Assembly (NCBI RefSeq): GCF_017743995.1
Contig: NZ_JAGHRB010000013.1
Span: 61,038 to 125,037, forward strand
DNA: 64,000 bases
Reading direction: 5' to 3'
Source: Ruegeria sp. R13_0
Lineage (GTDB): Bacteria; Pseudomonadota; Alphaproteobacteria; Rhodobacterales; Rhodobacteraceae
The notes below the pieces were generated by a model that ran no database searches, had not been told where the DNA came from, and saw only the letters and a list, made by a program, of their open reading frames with translations. Positions within the stretch are counted from its first letter, which is position 1; each line of letters begins with the position of its first letter. Positions 36,867 to 46,592 of this stretch are shown piece by piece. A program made the position numbers and the translations under genes.

Positions 36867-38497
36867 TCGGCCGCCGCTTTCCGATGCCCACTATCGCGGA
36901 CTAGTTTCCACTGGATCGCCTCCAGCAGCGCTTCGAACGAGGCGTCGACTATGTTGGCACTTACACCTACGGTCGACCAATGCCGCCCCTGCCCGTCTTC
37001 GCTGTCGATGATGACGCGCGTGACTGCCTCGGTCCCGCCTTGGGTGATCCGCACCTTGAAATCGACCAGACGCATATCCGACAGCACCTGCGAATACTGC
37101 CCCAGGTCCTTTGCCAGCGCCTTGGAGAGCGCGTTCACCGGCCCTCGGTCGCTGCCTTGATCATCCACCGATTCACTGACCGAGAGCTTCTTTTCACCGT
37201 CCACTTTCACTACAACCACGGCCTCGGATAGGCTAACCATCTTGTTGTACTTGTTCTTGCGGCGTTCAACAGTGACCTTGTAGCGCTTGACCTCAAAGAA
37301 CTCGGGCATCTGCCCCAACTCATCACGCGCCAGCAGTTCGAAACTCGCCTGAGCGGTGTCGTAGGAATACCCCTCAGCCTCGCGCTGTTTGATCCGATCG
37401 AGGATACGGCCAAGGGCGGGATCGCCCTTTTCAACCATCAGGCCCGCGTCGGTCAGCCGTTTGCGCAGGTTCGATTGTCCGGCCTGGTTCGACATCGGGA
37501 TGATCCGCGTGTTCCCCACCGTCGCCGGGTCGATATGTTCGTAGGTCGATGGGTCCTTGAGGATCGCACTCGCATGCAGCCCCGCCTTGTGCGCAAAGGC
37601 CGAGGCCCCAACGTAAGCCGCTTGCTTGCTGGGCACCCGGTTCAGGATATCGTCCAACATCCGGCTCACCCGCGTCAGACCGGCCAGCGCCTGCGGATTG
37701 ACACCAATCTCGAACCCCGAGGCATAGGGCTTTTTCAACAGCAAGGTCGGAATCAGAGAGGTCAGGTTGGCATTGCCACAGCGCTCTCCTAACCCGTTGA
37801 GAGTTCCCTGAATCTGGCGCGCACCCGCATCAACTGCGGCCAGTGAACAGGCCACCGCGTTTTCAGTGTCGTTATGGGTGTGAATACCCAGCCGATCCCC
37901 CGGCAGGCCTGCGGCGATCAACTCGGACACAATACGCCCAACCTCGGATGGCAAAGCACCGCCATTCGTGTCACACAACACCACCCAACGCGCGCCCGCG
38001 TCCAAAGCGGCCCGGCAGACCTCGGTCGCATAGGCCGGGTTGTCTTTGTAGCCGTCAAAGAAATGCTCCGCGTCGAACAGCGCCTCACGCCCCTGCGCCA
38101 CAAGATGCGCGACCGAGGCGCGGACGTTCTCGATATTCTCCTCAAGCGAAATGCCAAGCGCATGGGTCACGTGGTAGTCATGCGATTTGCCCACCAAACA
38201 AACGGCCTGTGTCCCGGCATTCATAACGGCCGCCAGCACATCGTCATTCTCGGCCGACCTTCCGGAGCGCTTGGTCATCCCAAAAGCCGTCAACCGGGCC
38301 GAGGTCTTCGGAGCAACCTCGAAAAACGCGCTGTCCGTGGGGTTCGCACCGGGCCAACCGCCTTCGATATAGTCCACCCCCAGCGCATCCAAAGCCTGTG
38401 CGATCTGCACTTTCTCTGCCGTCGAGAACTGCACACCCTGCGTCTGCTGCCCGTCGCGCAGGGTCGTGTCATAGAGATAGAGGCGTTCCTTGGTCAT
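36863..38497 (-). CDS. cimA: (R)-citramalate synthase CimA
   Basis: The 544-residue enzyme condenses pyruvate and acetyl-CoA to citramalate, the first step of the threonine-independent isoleucine pathway. The HMGL-like barrel shows LYDTTLRDGQQ at the start, the metal-site HTHNDTENAVA and GLGERCGNANL; the C-terminal LeuA regulatory domain ends with DSEDGQGRHWSTVGVSANI. CimA-type features (EGGWPGANPTDS, QTQGVQFS) separate it from 2-isopropylmalate synthase. ATG 38497. It follows cysS by 69 bp, and a 10-bp palindrome (GATCGCGATC at 38517) lies in between. Confidence 0.9.
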   Translation of the reverse strand: MTKERLYLYDTTLRDGQQTQGVQFSTAEKVQIAQALDALGVDYIEGGWPGANPTDSAFFEVAPKTSARLTAFGMTKRSGRSAENDDVLAAVMNAGTQAVCLVGKSHDYHVTHALGISLEENIENVRASVAHLVAQGREALFDAEHFFDGYKDNPAYATEVCRAALDAGARWVVLCDTNGGALPSEVGRIVSELIAAGLPGDRLGIHTHNDTENAVACSLAAVDAGARQIQGTLNGLGERCGNANLTSLIPTLLLKKPYASGFEIGVNPQALAGLTRVSRMLDDILNRVPSKQAAYVGASAFAHKAGLHASAILKDPSTYEHIDPATVGNTRIIPMSNQAGQSNLRKRLTDAGLMVEKGDPALGRILDRIKQREAEGYSYDTAQASFELLARDELGQMPEFFEVKRYKVTVERRKNKYNKMVSLSEAVVVVKVDGEKKLSVSESVDDQGSDRGPVNALSKALAKDLGQYSQVLSDMRLVDFKVRITQGGTEAVTRVIIDSEDGQGRHWSTVGVSANIVDASFEALLEAIQWKLVRDSGHRKAAAE

Positions 38498-38566
38498 CAG
38501 TCTGGCTCTTTGGCTTGATCGCGATCGCCCGTCGCTTCCCGTTAACAGGCGCTCTCTTTAAGTCTC

Positions 38567-40174
38567 TCAGGTCTCAGCGTCGATCTCTTCGTAGTGTTTT
38601 TCTAGTCCAGCACGATGAAGTTTCATACGCTCCAGTATTGACACCCAATGATCTGCTTTCGTTTTGGAAGTGACTTCATTCGAAATCGAACCAGTACTGG
38701 TCCTAATGACATTTACTCTTGCGAGTTTGGGGAGTAACTCCCAGTCATAGCCATCCGGTGTATCATTGACGGTAAAGCCGAAATAGGGAAGGTCTGTGTC
38801 CCGCATTTGATCTGTCCATTGAAACAAAAGACTACCCAATTCCTTGTTCCCACTTTTCATGCAAGCTTTTGCTTTTGCTCTGAACTTAGAACGCAGAATC
38901 ATCCAATTTTCGATCTCATCGGCGAAGAACGATTTGTCCAAGCTTTCCTCATGATCAAACCAAGTCCCCAATTTAGGCGTTAAAAGCCCGAGGACCCGCC
39001 CGCTGGCCAGCAGAGCAGCCGCATCTCCATCCGCAGCCAAACGGTGCAGTTCGGCGATGGCACCCGCCGTGTTCAGGTCATCCGCCAGCGCCTCGATGAC
39101 CGAGGGGGCCGCGGTGGCGGCGGGCTCGATGCCCGCTGTCAGCGCCCGCCACTTGCGCAAGGTGGCTTCAGCTTCACGTGCCTTCTTCTCGGTCCAGTCC
39201 ATCGGCTTGCGATAGTGGGTCTGAAGGAAAACAAAGCGGATCACCTCACCGGGGACACCCTGTTCCAGCAAGTCATGCACAGTGAAGAAGTTGCCCAGCG
39301 ATTTGGACATCTTCTTGCCTTCGACCTGCAGCATCTCGTTGTGCATCCAGACGCGTGCAAACTCACCCTCCGGATGGGCACAGCAGCTTTGAGCGATCTC
39401 ATTCTCATGATGCGGGAACATCAGATCATTGCCACCGCCGTGAATATCAAAACTCGCGCCCAGCAACTCATAGCTCATGGCCGAGCATTCAATATGCCAC
39501 CCCGGACGGCCCCGACCCCAAGGCGAGTCCCACCCCGGGAGTTCATCGGTCGAGGGCTTCCACAGCACAAAATCCATCGGGTTCTTTTTGTAAGGTGCAA
39601 CCTCAACCCGTGCGCCGGCAATCATGTCATCGACCGAGCGACCGGAAAGCTTGCCATACCCCGATTTCCAGCTCTCGACAGCAAACAGCACATGCCCTTC
39701 GGCAGCATAGGCATGACCCTTCGCGATCAACCCTTTGATCATTTCGATCATCTGCGCGATATACTCGGTCGCGCGCGGCATTGCTTTTTCGCAATTTTCT
39801 CCGCGTATAGATGGTTTCAACGTACCAAGCTTGCCCATGTCATGCAGATACCAGCCGATAGTCTCATCGGAGCGTTCCTGCACCAACTGCTCCAACGGCC
39901 CCTGGGCCCCGGCCTGTTTGCGGGCCAAAGCAGTCGCGTTGATCTTGTCATCCACGTCGGTGAAATTGCGCACATAGGTCACCTGATCCGTGCCATAGAC
40001 ATGGCGCAGCAACCGATAGAGCACATCAAAAACCACCACGGGCCGCGCATTGCCCAGATGGGCCCGATCATAGACGGTGGGTCCACAGACATACATCCGC
40101 ACGTTGTCGGAATCGATCGGAACGAAATCTTCCTTCGTCCGCGTCCGTGTATTGTGCAGCTTGATTGTCGTCAT
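38567..40174 (-). CDS. cysS: Cysteinyl-tRNA synthetase with atypical low-GC C-terminal region
   Basis: The 535-residue class I synthetase has the HIGH-type motif AHLGNARP, the zinc cysteine in [19 protein letters not shown], and KMSKS in KKMSKSLGN, and charges tRNA-Cys. CysS is usually about 460-500 residues; here the C-terminal part after about residue 395 is longer, poor in the usual alanine/arginine pattern, and encoded by DNA near 42-43% GC against about 68% just upstream (hand counts). ATG 40174 has AGGAG eight bases upstream; a GTG three bases earlier is possible. It leads a cysS-cimA-NDUFAF6-like operon. Confidence 0.92.
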   Translation of the reverse strand: MTTIKLHNTRTRTKEDFVPIDSDNVRMYVCGPTVYDRAHLGNARPVVVFDVLYRLLRHVYGTDQVTYVRNFTDVDDKINATALARKQAGAQGPLEQLVQERSDETIGWYLHDMGKLGTLKPSIRGENCEKAMPRATEYIAQMIEMIKGLIAKGHAYAAEGHVLFAVESWKSGYGKLSGRSVDDMIAGARVEVAPYKKNPMDFVLWKPSTDELPGWDSPWGRGRPGWHIECSAMSYELLGASFDIHGGGNDLMFPHHENEIAQSCCAHPEGEFARVWMHNEMLQVEGKKMSKSLGNFFTVHDLLEQGVPGEVIRFVFLQTHYRKPMDWTEKKAREAEATLRKWRALTAGIEPAATAAPSVIEALADDLNTAGAIAELHRLAADGDAAALLASGRVLGLLTPKLGTWFDHEESLDKSFFADEIENWMILRSKFRAKAKACMKSGNKELGSLLFQWTDQMRDTDLPYFGFTVNDTPDGYDWELLPKLARVNVIRTSTGSISNEVTSKTKADHWVSILERMKLHRAGLEKHYEEIDAET

Positions 40175-40380
40175 CACTCGGGCTCCTAAAGCTTGCGCGT
40201 TGGCGCGGGCTTAGCAACTTGTCTCAGGGATGAAAACGAAAGAAACCGGCCCGCGTGAGAATTCAGCAGGTAATGCAGCAAATAATGGTGCAGATCATCC
40301 GGTTCATTTGCTCGGCATATCATGCGTCATGCGCCAAGCCAAGGCTTGAGTTCGCGCGTCTTCTCCAGCACTCTGCGCGC

Positions 40381-40725
40381 ATGAGCAGGGATTTCGTCAA
40401 CTCAATCTGCCGCGACCTGCCGGGGGCCGAATGGTCGGACCCCTGGGGCGGCGGGCATGATGCGTGGAAGGTCGGCGATAAGATGTTCGCCTGTATCGGG
40501 ACCGCAAATGATGGCGTTTCGGTCAAAACACCCGATATCGAAACCGCACAGATGCTGATCGATGCGGGTGTCGGTGTGAAAGCCCCATATTTCCACCGCA
40601 GCTGGGTTCGCCTGCCTTTTGACGCGGATGAGGACGAAATGCGGTATCGCCTTGTCGCCTCTTACGATCTGGTGCGAGCATCGCTAACAAAAAAGGTTCA
40701 GGCCACCCTGCCCCAGCGAAGCTGA
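40381..40725 (+). CDS. MmcQ/YjbR family protein
   Basis: The 114-residue protein matches the MmcQ/YjbR family (DUF419; CyaY-like fold that may bind DNA): LPGAEWSDPWGGGHDAWKVGDKMFACI, then the C-terminal SYDLVRASLTKKVQ. ATG 40381 has only a weak ribosome site. The gene is alone between divergent cysS and the aminotransferase, 57 bp upstream of the latter. Function unknown. Confidence 0.82.
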   Translation: MSRDFVNSICRDLPGAEWSDPWGGGHDAWKVGDKMFACIGTANDGVSVKTPDIETAQMLIDAGVGVKAPYFHRSWVRLPFDADEDEMRYRLVASYDLVRASLTKKVQATLPQRS

Positions 40726-40782
40726 TTGACAATCCCAGATCGCTCTGTCCCTGTCGGCACAAGGACAAACCGAGGCAAGACC

Positions 40783-41970
40783 ATGAAACTGTCAGATCGC
40801 ATCACGCAGATCACCGGAGGCGGTAGCGACGGGTGGGATGTGTTCTATCGCGCGCGCCGTATGGTCGCCGAAGGCCACGCCGTGACGCAGCTGACGATCG
40901 GTGAACATGACATCGGCACCGATGCCTCGATCCTGGATGCGATGAACCGCTCAGCCCGCGATGGTCACACCGGTTACGCCATGGTGCCCGGCACCGATCT
41001 GCTGCGCGACACGGTCGCCGCGCGGGTTCAGACCCGGACCGGAGTATCAACCACCCGAAACAATGTCCTGATCACTCCGGGCGGACAGGCGGGGTTGTTT
41101 GCGGCTCATATGGCTGTGTGCAACCCCGGCGATGTCGGGCTGTTCCTTGACCCCTACTACGCCACCTATCCCGGCACCATTCGCGGAACCGGCGCCGTGG
41201 CGCGGGCGGTTCAGACCTCGGCTGAAGATGCCTTTCAACCGCGTGCCGAACAAATCGAGGCCAAGGTCGATGGCGCTGTGTCATTGCTGATCAACACGCC
41301 GAACAACCCAACCGGAGTGGTTTATTCACCCGAGACACTCAGGGACATCGCTGAGCTGTGCCAGAGGCGCGACCTGTGGCTGATCTCGGATGAGGTTTAC
41401 GACACACAGATATGGAATGGCGCGCATCTGTCTCCGCGTGCCCTGCCCGGTATGGCCGATCGCACTCTGGTCGTTGGGTCCATGTCGAAATCCCATGCCA
41501 TGACCGGATCACGTTGCGGCTGGATTATTGGCCCGGAAGAGGTCATCAGCCACCTCATCAATCTCGCCACCCATACCACCTATGGCGTTCCGGGCTTCAT
41601 TCAGGATGCCGCGAGCTTTGCCCTGAGCGTTGGCATAACGCTCGAAGATGAAATTGCAGCCCCCTTCCGCCGTCGCCGGGCCCGCGCGCTAGAGGTGCTG
41701 GCCGAACAGAATACCATCGGCCTCGTCCCCGCAGATGGCGCGATGTACCTGATGTTGGATATCCGCGCGACCGGTCTGACCGGTGAGGGGTTTGCAAATG
41801 CCCTTCTCGATAAACACGCGATTGCCGTTATGCCCGGAGAGAGCTTCGGTACAGCCGCTGCAGGACACGTCCGCGTTGCAATGACTGTCGATGACGATCG
41901 TTTCGAAACGGCTCTGAAGACGATCTGTGCCTTCGCATCCGAATTGGCAGGTCAGCAAGCTGCCGAATAA
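40783..41970 (+). CDS. PLP-dependent aminotransferase (class I/II)
   Basis: The 395-residue fold-type I enzyme has the aspartate-aminotransferase core: INTPNNPTGVVYS, the SDEVYDTQIW stretch with the PLP-binding Asp/Tyr, the lysine in SMSKSHAMTGSRCGW (about residue 230) and a C-terminal arginine in GHVRVAMT. It transfers amino groups between an amino acid and a keto acid; the exact substrate is unclear. ATG 40783 has GAGG upstream. It converges on the outer-membrane barrel gene. Confidence 0.87.
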   Translation: MKLSDRITQITGGGSDGWDVFYRARRMVAEGHAVTQLTIGEHDIGTDASILDAMNRSARDGHTGYAMVPGTDLLRDTVAARVQTRTGVSTTRNNVLITPGGQAGLFAAHMAVCNPGDVGLFLDPYYATYPGTIRGTGAVARAVQTSAEDAFQPRAEQIEAKVDGAVSLLINTPNNPTGVVYSPETLRDIAELCQRRDLWLISDEVYDTQIWNGAHLSPRALPGMADRTLVVGSMSKSHAMTGSRCGWIIGPEEVISHLINLATHTTYGVPGFIQDAASFALSVGITLEDEIAAPFRRRRARALEVLAEQNTIGLVPADGAMYLMLDIRATGLTGEGFANALLDKHAIAVMPGESFGTAAAGHVRVAMTVDDDRFETALKTICAFASELAGQQAAE

Positions 41971-41976
41971 GGGCGC

Positions 41977-42495
41977 TTAGAACCGGAACGTTGTGCGAAG
42001 ATTGAAGATATTCGTGTCCAACCCACCGCCCGAGCGGGTGACATCGTCAAAATCCTGCCGCAACGCTTCGCCACTGATGACGAAGTTGTCGCCGATGGGA
42101 TAGGCAATGCCGATTCCATAAACCGCCGCTGTGTCATTCTCTTCCGAGGTTTCAACACGCGCAGCGCCGACCACGACATACCCCATTGCCGCGCCAAAAT
42201 CATACCCGCCGCGAAACTTCAGCCGGGTTATACTGTCAACGCTGCCCTGATCCTGACCAAGGTTGAGGGACAGGCGGTTATACTCCAGCTCACCGCCCAG
42301 AACGAAGGCACCGAAATCGCGGTCATACCCGACATGAGGTCCGAAAACGGTATCGTTGCCACCCGCGCCACCAGACCCGTCCGCATCCGCGTAGCCAAAG
42401 CTGAACCCCGCATAGGCCCCCGTCCAGTCCTCAGCCGAGGCCGGGCTGGTTATCGCCATCGTCGCAGCGACAATAAGGGCCGAGAGGGGCTTCAT
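41977..42495 (-). CDS. Outer-membrane beta-barrel protein (porin-like)
   Basis: The 172-residue protein has a Sec signal (MKPLSALIVAATMAITSPASA) and alternating strands (WTGAYAGFSFGYADADG, FGAFVLGGELEYNRL, AMGYVVVGAARVE) ending in RTTFRF, a C-terminal aromatic typical of BamA-dependent barrels. It resembles the Omp25/OmpA-barrel family of alphaproteobacteria. ATG 42495 follows GGAG. Ligand or pore function unknown. Confidence 0.85.
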   Translation of the reverse strand: MKPLSALIVAATMAITSPASAEDWTGAYAGFSFGYADADGSGGAGGNDTVFGPHVGYDRDFGAFVLGGELEYNRLSLNLGQDQGSVDSITRLKFRGGYDFGAAMGYVVVGAARVETSEENDTAAVYGIGIAYPIGDNFVISGEALRQDFDDVTRSGGGLDTNIFNLRTTFRF

Positions 42496-42694
42496 ACACG
42501 TCTCCAAATTAGGCGCATCGCCGGTTTTTTTGCGGACCAATCACCCGCGTATTTGAGTGTTTAACCTAGGAACGCCACTGCTAAATTCAAATCTGCGTCA
42601 ACGATAAGTGAATGCAGTATAACAGATTTCCCCTATAACGGGTTAAAATCTCTTTAAGATACGTTCAAAAACCCAGCGCGAGCCTTTTCACCAT

Positions 42695-42730
42695 AAAAAA
42701 CGCCCCGACCACCTGAGTGATCGGAGCGTT
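42695..42730 (-). terminator. Rho-independent terminator of dctD
   Basis: A 14-bp minus-strand stem (AACGCTCCGATCAC with GTGGTCGGGGCGTT, G-T pairs allowed) closes a TCAG loop and is followed by TTTTTT, about 20 bp after the dctD stop. One of the strongest terminators in the window. Confidence 0.9.
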
Positions 42731-42751
42731 GAATAAGCGCCTGCATGGTTC

Positions 42752-44086
42752 TTAAAGATAGTCGGACCGCTGCAGACCGTATTTGGCCATCTTCTCGTTC
42801 AACGTCCGGCGCGGCAGGCAAAGCTCATCCATCACCGACGCGATCGAACCCTTGTGGCGTCGCATGGTGTTGTCGATCAGCATCCTCTCGAACGCTTCCA
42901 CGTATTCCTTCAGCGGTTTGCCCTCGGTGGTCATGACCGGCTGCATTTCCTCGTGATCGGACATCAGCAAGGACGCAATCGTCCCGGAACCACGCCGGGA
43001 TTGCAGCACCGCGCGTTCGGCGATGTTGATCAACTGTCGCACATTGCCCGGCCACGGCGCCTGCAACAGCTGCGCCGCTTCCTGCGCGCTGACTTGCGGG
43101 GCGTCGCAGCCATATTCCTCGGCGAACTGCTCACTGAGGCGGGTAAACAGCGTCAGGATATCCTCACCGCGCTGTCGCAGCGGCGGCATTGTAATGCGCA
43201 GTGCGGCCAGGCGGTAGAACAGGTCCGGGCGCAGCACGTCCTCGGAGGTTTTACCCGCCTCTTGCAGGTTTGAGATCGCAACGATCCGCGTTTCCGCAGG
43301 GGTGCCCTGCTCGTTCATCACGCTCAGCAAGCGGGCCTGCAACGTGTCGCTCAACGCCTCGACATCTTCCAGAACCAGAGTCCCGCCACGCGCCTCTTCA
43401 ATCGCGGGAAGCTGCGCATCCTCGGGTATCATCGGGCCGAACAGGCGTTTCGACAGCACTTCTTCCTCCAGCGCCGCGCAGGACACCAGAACGAATTTCT
43501 TACCCGCGCGGCTGCCGACCGCGTGCAGAGCATGCGCGACAAGCGTCTTGCCGGTACCCGTCTCTCCGTCGATCAGCACATGGCCGTCCGCCTGCCCCAG
43601 ATCGAGGATATCTTCGCGCAAACGCTCCATCACCGGGCTGGCGCCAATCAGTTTGTTCATGATCTGCGTACCACCCGACAACTCGCGCCGCAGGGCCCGG
43701 TTGTCCAGCGTCAGACGCCGCGCGTTGCTGGCGCGTTTTGCCAGTTCCGACATGCGGTCTGGGTTGAAGGGCTTTTCAAGGAAATCAAAGGCGCCAACGC
43801 GCATCGCCTCAACCGCCATCGGCACATCGCCGTGACCGGTGATCATGATGACAGGCAGCGTGCTATCGGCCCCCATCAGCTTTTTCAGCAATTGAATGCC
43901 ATCCATACCCGGCATCTTGATGTCCGAGATCACGATCCCCGGGTAATCCGGCCCCAGAACCTTGAGCGCATCTTCGGCGCTGGCAAAGGTTTCGGTGTCA
44001 TATCCCGACAGCGCCAGCCATTGGCTGATCGACTGGCGCATGTCCTGTTCGTCATCAACAATGGCGATTTTCATGGCCTGTGCCAT
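42752..44086 (-). CDS. dctD: DctD-type response regulator lacking the sigma-54 contact motif
   Basis: This 444-residue protein has a receiver domain (D11-D12, phospho-D55, K105), an AAA+ domain and a FIS-like C-terminal HTH (GSIASVMDELCLPRRTLNEKM). Walker A GETGTGKT (174-181) and the arginine-finger segment RPDLFYRL are intact. However, the GAFTGA sigma-54 loop is replaced by GPMIPEDAQL in a segment about five residues shorter, and Walker B reads LVLED instead of the usual LxLDE. It probably does not activate sigma-54 promoters in the normal way. ATG 44086 has GAGG upstream. It is downstream of dctB and followed by a terminator. Confidence 0.85.
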   Translation of the reverse strand: MAQAMKIAIVDDEQDMRQSISQWLALSGYDTETFASAEDALKVLGPDYPGIVISDIKMPGMDGIQLLKKLMGADSTLPVIMITGHGDVPMAVEAMRVGAFDFLEKPFNPDRMSELAKRASNARRLTLDNRALRRELSGGTQIMNKLIGASPVMERLREDILDLGQADGHVLIDGETGTGKTLVAHALHAVGSRAGKKFVLVSCAALEEEVLSKRLFGPMIPEDAQLPAIEEARGGTLVLEDVEALSDTLQARLLSVMNEQGTPAETRIVAISNLQEAGKTSEDVLRPDLFYRLAALRITMPPLRQRGEDILTLFTRLSEQFAEEYGCDAPQVSAQEAAQLLQAPWPGNVRQLINIAERAVLQSRRGSGTIASLLMSDHEEMQPVMTTEGKPLKEYVEAFERMLIDNTMRRHKGSIASVMDELCLPRRTLNEKMAKYGLQRSDYL

Positions 44087-44100
44087 AGTATTCCCTCGTG

Positions 44101-45876
44101 TTATTCAGCGGCCTGGAGGCCGTCGCTTCCCAGTGGCAGTTGCATCTCGAAGACAGCGCCACCCTTCTGGCCGTTACGTGCGGTTAGCCGTCCGCCATGG
44201 TCGTTCACGATCCCCGACGAGATAGCAAGCCCCAGCCCGACCCCGTCACCAGGTTGCTTGGTGGTGTAGAAGGGCTCAAACAGGTTCTCGATATCCTTAA
44301 TACCATACCCGTTGTCGCGCACGGTCAGTACCGCCATATCACCTGCCGCCAAGATGATCTCGACATCCGGTTCTGCTACAGATTTGGTGGCGTCCAGCGC
44401 GTTGCGCAAGAGGTTGACCATCACCTGCTCGATCCGCATCCGGTCCCCCATAACAATGACAGGGTCTTCGGGCAGGATCTGAGTAATCTTCACATGGCGC
44501 TGCCGCAGCTGAGGTTCCATCATCGACAGCGATGAGGCTAGTGCTTCGCCAAGGTTTACTGGCGAAAACGCGTCAGCCCCCTTGCGCGCGTAAGACTTCA
44601 GCTGCCGGGTAATCGCGCCCATCCGCTCGATCAGACCATCAATACGGCCAAAGCTGGCGAGGGCCTCTTCCGGACGATTTCTGCGCAGCAGCAGACGCGC
44701 CCCGGCAAGGTAGGTTTTCATTGCAGCCAGAGGTTGATTAAGCTCGTGACTTACCGCCGCTGACATCTCGCCCAACGCGGCTAGTTTCGAGCTTTGCGCA
44801 AGCGTCTGTTCCGCCAAATCCAACGTCTTTTCAACCCGTTCGCGTTCAGCGATTTCCCGCTGCAGTCTCGCGTTCAATGCGCGAAGCTCTGCCGACTCGC
44901 GCTGGAACAGAACTACGCGCGAGGCCGCACGACGGCTGAGAAGATAGAACGCCGCCGCCAGGAGAATCGCAAAGCCCATGATTTCCAGCGCCAGCACGCT
45001 GTTCACCTTTTCGCGGATGGAGTCATAGGTGGTGAACGAGGCCATTTGCCAACCGCGGAACGGTATGCGTGTTTCAAGCCGAATGACGGCCTCACCTTCC
45101 AGATAGCCATCCGGCGGCAACGCAGACCAGTCGGCCGTCGCACGAAGCGCGCGTTGGATCGCGCTTTCCGGCGTCTGCCGCAGCATGGCCGAACTTTCGT
45201 CCAGCCCGCGCCATTGCGGCTCGGTCGACAGAATGATGTTACCGGTGCTGTCCCGGACAAGCACGGCGTCGGAAATTCCGGCCCAGGCGCGTTCGAATTT
45301 CTGCAGGTCGACCTCAACCACGATCACGCCGAGGATCTCGGAATTCGCCTCGATCCTGCGGGAGTAGATAAAGCTATAGTCGCCAGTTTCGCGTGGGCTG
45401 ACCGTGAAAATCGTCGCGTTCGAGCGGATAGCGTCCACAAAATATGGCGCATTGCGATGCCCTTCGAGCAGGCGATTGCGGTCAGTGGCCGCCACCGTCA
45501 CGCCATCCCCATCCATCAGCATCAAGGACGCGGCCCCAATCTCTTCCACGAAAGAGATCAGACGCTGGCTGGACAGCAGGTAATCACTGGATTGCAGCGC
45601 CGAGATCAGCGTAGGGTCCCGCGACAAAAGCTGCGGCACAATCGCGTTGCGTCGCAATTCGCTAAGGAGGTTGCCAGAATACAGGGCAAGGCGCAGCTCG
45701 GCACGGTTGCGGGTCGACTCGGTGAAACGGTCGGTCAGCAACCGGTTCGTCACCCAGATCGTCGCGACGGCGGTCAGAAGGACCAGAATAACAGCCACAC
45801 GCAGCCGCCACCCCAAAGGGGCACCGCGAAATGGGCGGGTCATCTTGTCCTTGATCGAGTGAAGGCCTGAACTCAT
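44101..45876 (-). CDS. dctB: DctB-type sensor histidine kinase
   Basis: The 591-residue kinase has two membrane helices (about residues 26-44 and 295-313) around a double-PAS periplasmic sensor (RDPTLISALQ, RNAPYFVDAI, FTVSPRETGDYSFIYSRRI), then a dimerisation/phospho-acceptor helix (ALGEMSAAVSHELNQPLAAM) and an ATPase domain with N and G boxes (RNALDAT, VRDNGYGI, PFYTTKQPGDGVGLGLAIS). DctB senses C4-dicarboxylates in other bacteria. No dctPQM genes are nearby, so the regulated transporter is elsewhere. Confidence 0.87.
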   Translation of the reverse strand: MSSGLHSIKDKMTRPFRGAPLGWRLRVAVILVLLTAVATIWVTNRLLTDRFTESTRNRAELRLALYSGNLLSELRRNAIVPQLLSRDPTLISALQSSDYLLSSQRLISFVEEIGAASLMLMDGDGVTVAATDRNRLLEGHRNAPYFVDAIRSNATIFTVSPRETGDYSFIYSRRIEANSEILGVIVVEVDLQKFERAWAGISDAVLVRDSTGNIILSTEPQWRGLDESSAMLRQTPESAIQRALRATADWSALPPDGYLEGEAVIRLETRIPFRGWQMASFTTYDSIREKVNSVLALEIMGFAILLAAAFYLLSRRAASRVVLFQRESAELRALNARLQREIAERERVEKTLDLAEQTLAQSSKLAALGEMSAAVSHELNQPLAAMKTYLAGARLLLRRNRPEEALASFGRIDGLIERMGAITRQLKSYARKGADAFSPVNLGEALASSLSMMEPQLRQRHVKITQILPEDPVIVMGDRMRIEQVMVNLLRNALDATKSVAEPDVEIILAAGDMAVLTVRDNGYGIKDIENLFEPFYTTKQPGDGVGLGLAISSGIVNDHGGRLTARNGQKGGAVFEMQLPLGSDGLQAAE

Positions 45877-45912
45877 TCCCGAAAGTTACGCGGGCTGAGC
45901 GGCGACCTCAAG

Positions 45913-46581
45913 TCACGCCGGGGCCAGAACGCCGGACAATGCGCGGAACAATGCCGTCCCGTCGGTGCCGCCATGCCCCTCATCCGCTGCGCGTTCGGGG
46001 TGTGGCATCATGCCAAGAACGCGACGGTTTTCCGACAGGATGCCCGCGATATCCCCGACCGAGCCGTTTGGATTCTCGGTATAGGTGAACGCGATCCGAT
46101 CCTGATCCTTCAGTGCGGACAGGGTGGCGTCATCGGCGAAATAGTTTCCGTCATGGTGGGCAATCGGAATGCCGATCACGTCGCCTGCATTGTAGCCTTG
46201 GGTAAAGGCGCTGTCGCTGGTTTCGACCTTCAGGCCAACCGTTTTGCAGATGTATTTCAGACCGGCATTGCGCAGCAGCGCGCCGGGCAGGATTCCGGTC
46301 TCAGTCAGGATCTGGAACCCGTTACAGATGCCGACGGCATAGCCGCCACGCTCGGTATGATCGACCACAGCCTTGCAGATCGGCGATTGCGCCGCGATGG
46401 CCCCGCAGCGCAGGTAGTCGCCATAAGAGAAGCCACCGGGAACGCCGACAATGTCGACCCCCTCGGGCAGCGTGGCATCCTTGTGCCAGACCATGTCAAC
46501 GGTGAAGCCGGCCTGTTCAAAGGCTACGGCAAGGTCCCGGTCGCAGTTTGATCCGGGGAATACGATGACGGCTGCGCGCAT
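45913..46581 (-). CDS. purQ: Phosphoribosylformylglycinamidine synthase subunit PurQ
   Basis: The 222-residue class I glutamine amidotransferase subunit makes ammonia for FGAM synthesis in purine biosynthesis. The catalytic cysteine is C86 in GICNGFQ; the His-Glu pair is in [23 protein letters not shown] is the PurQ-specific stretch. AGGAGG sits before ATG 46581. It works with PurS (47641) and PurL (not in the window). An alcohol dehydrogenase gene lies between purS and purQ. Confidence 0.93.
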   Translation of the reverse strand: MRAAVIVFPGSNCDRDLAVAFEQAGFTVDMVWHKDATLPEGVDIVGVPGGFSYGDYLRCGAIAAQSPICKAVVDHTERGGYAVGICNGFQILTETGILPGALLRNAGLKYICKTVGLKVETSDSAFTQGYNAGDVIGIPIAHHDGNYFADDATLSALKDQDRIAFTYTENPNGSVGDIAGILSENRRVLGMMPHPERAADEGHGGTDGTALFRALSGVLAPA

Positions 46582-46592
46582 GGCGGACCCTC

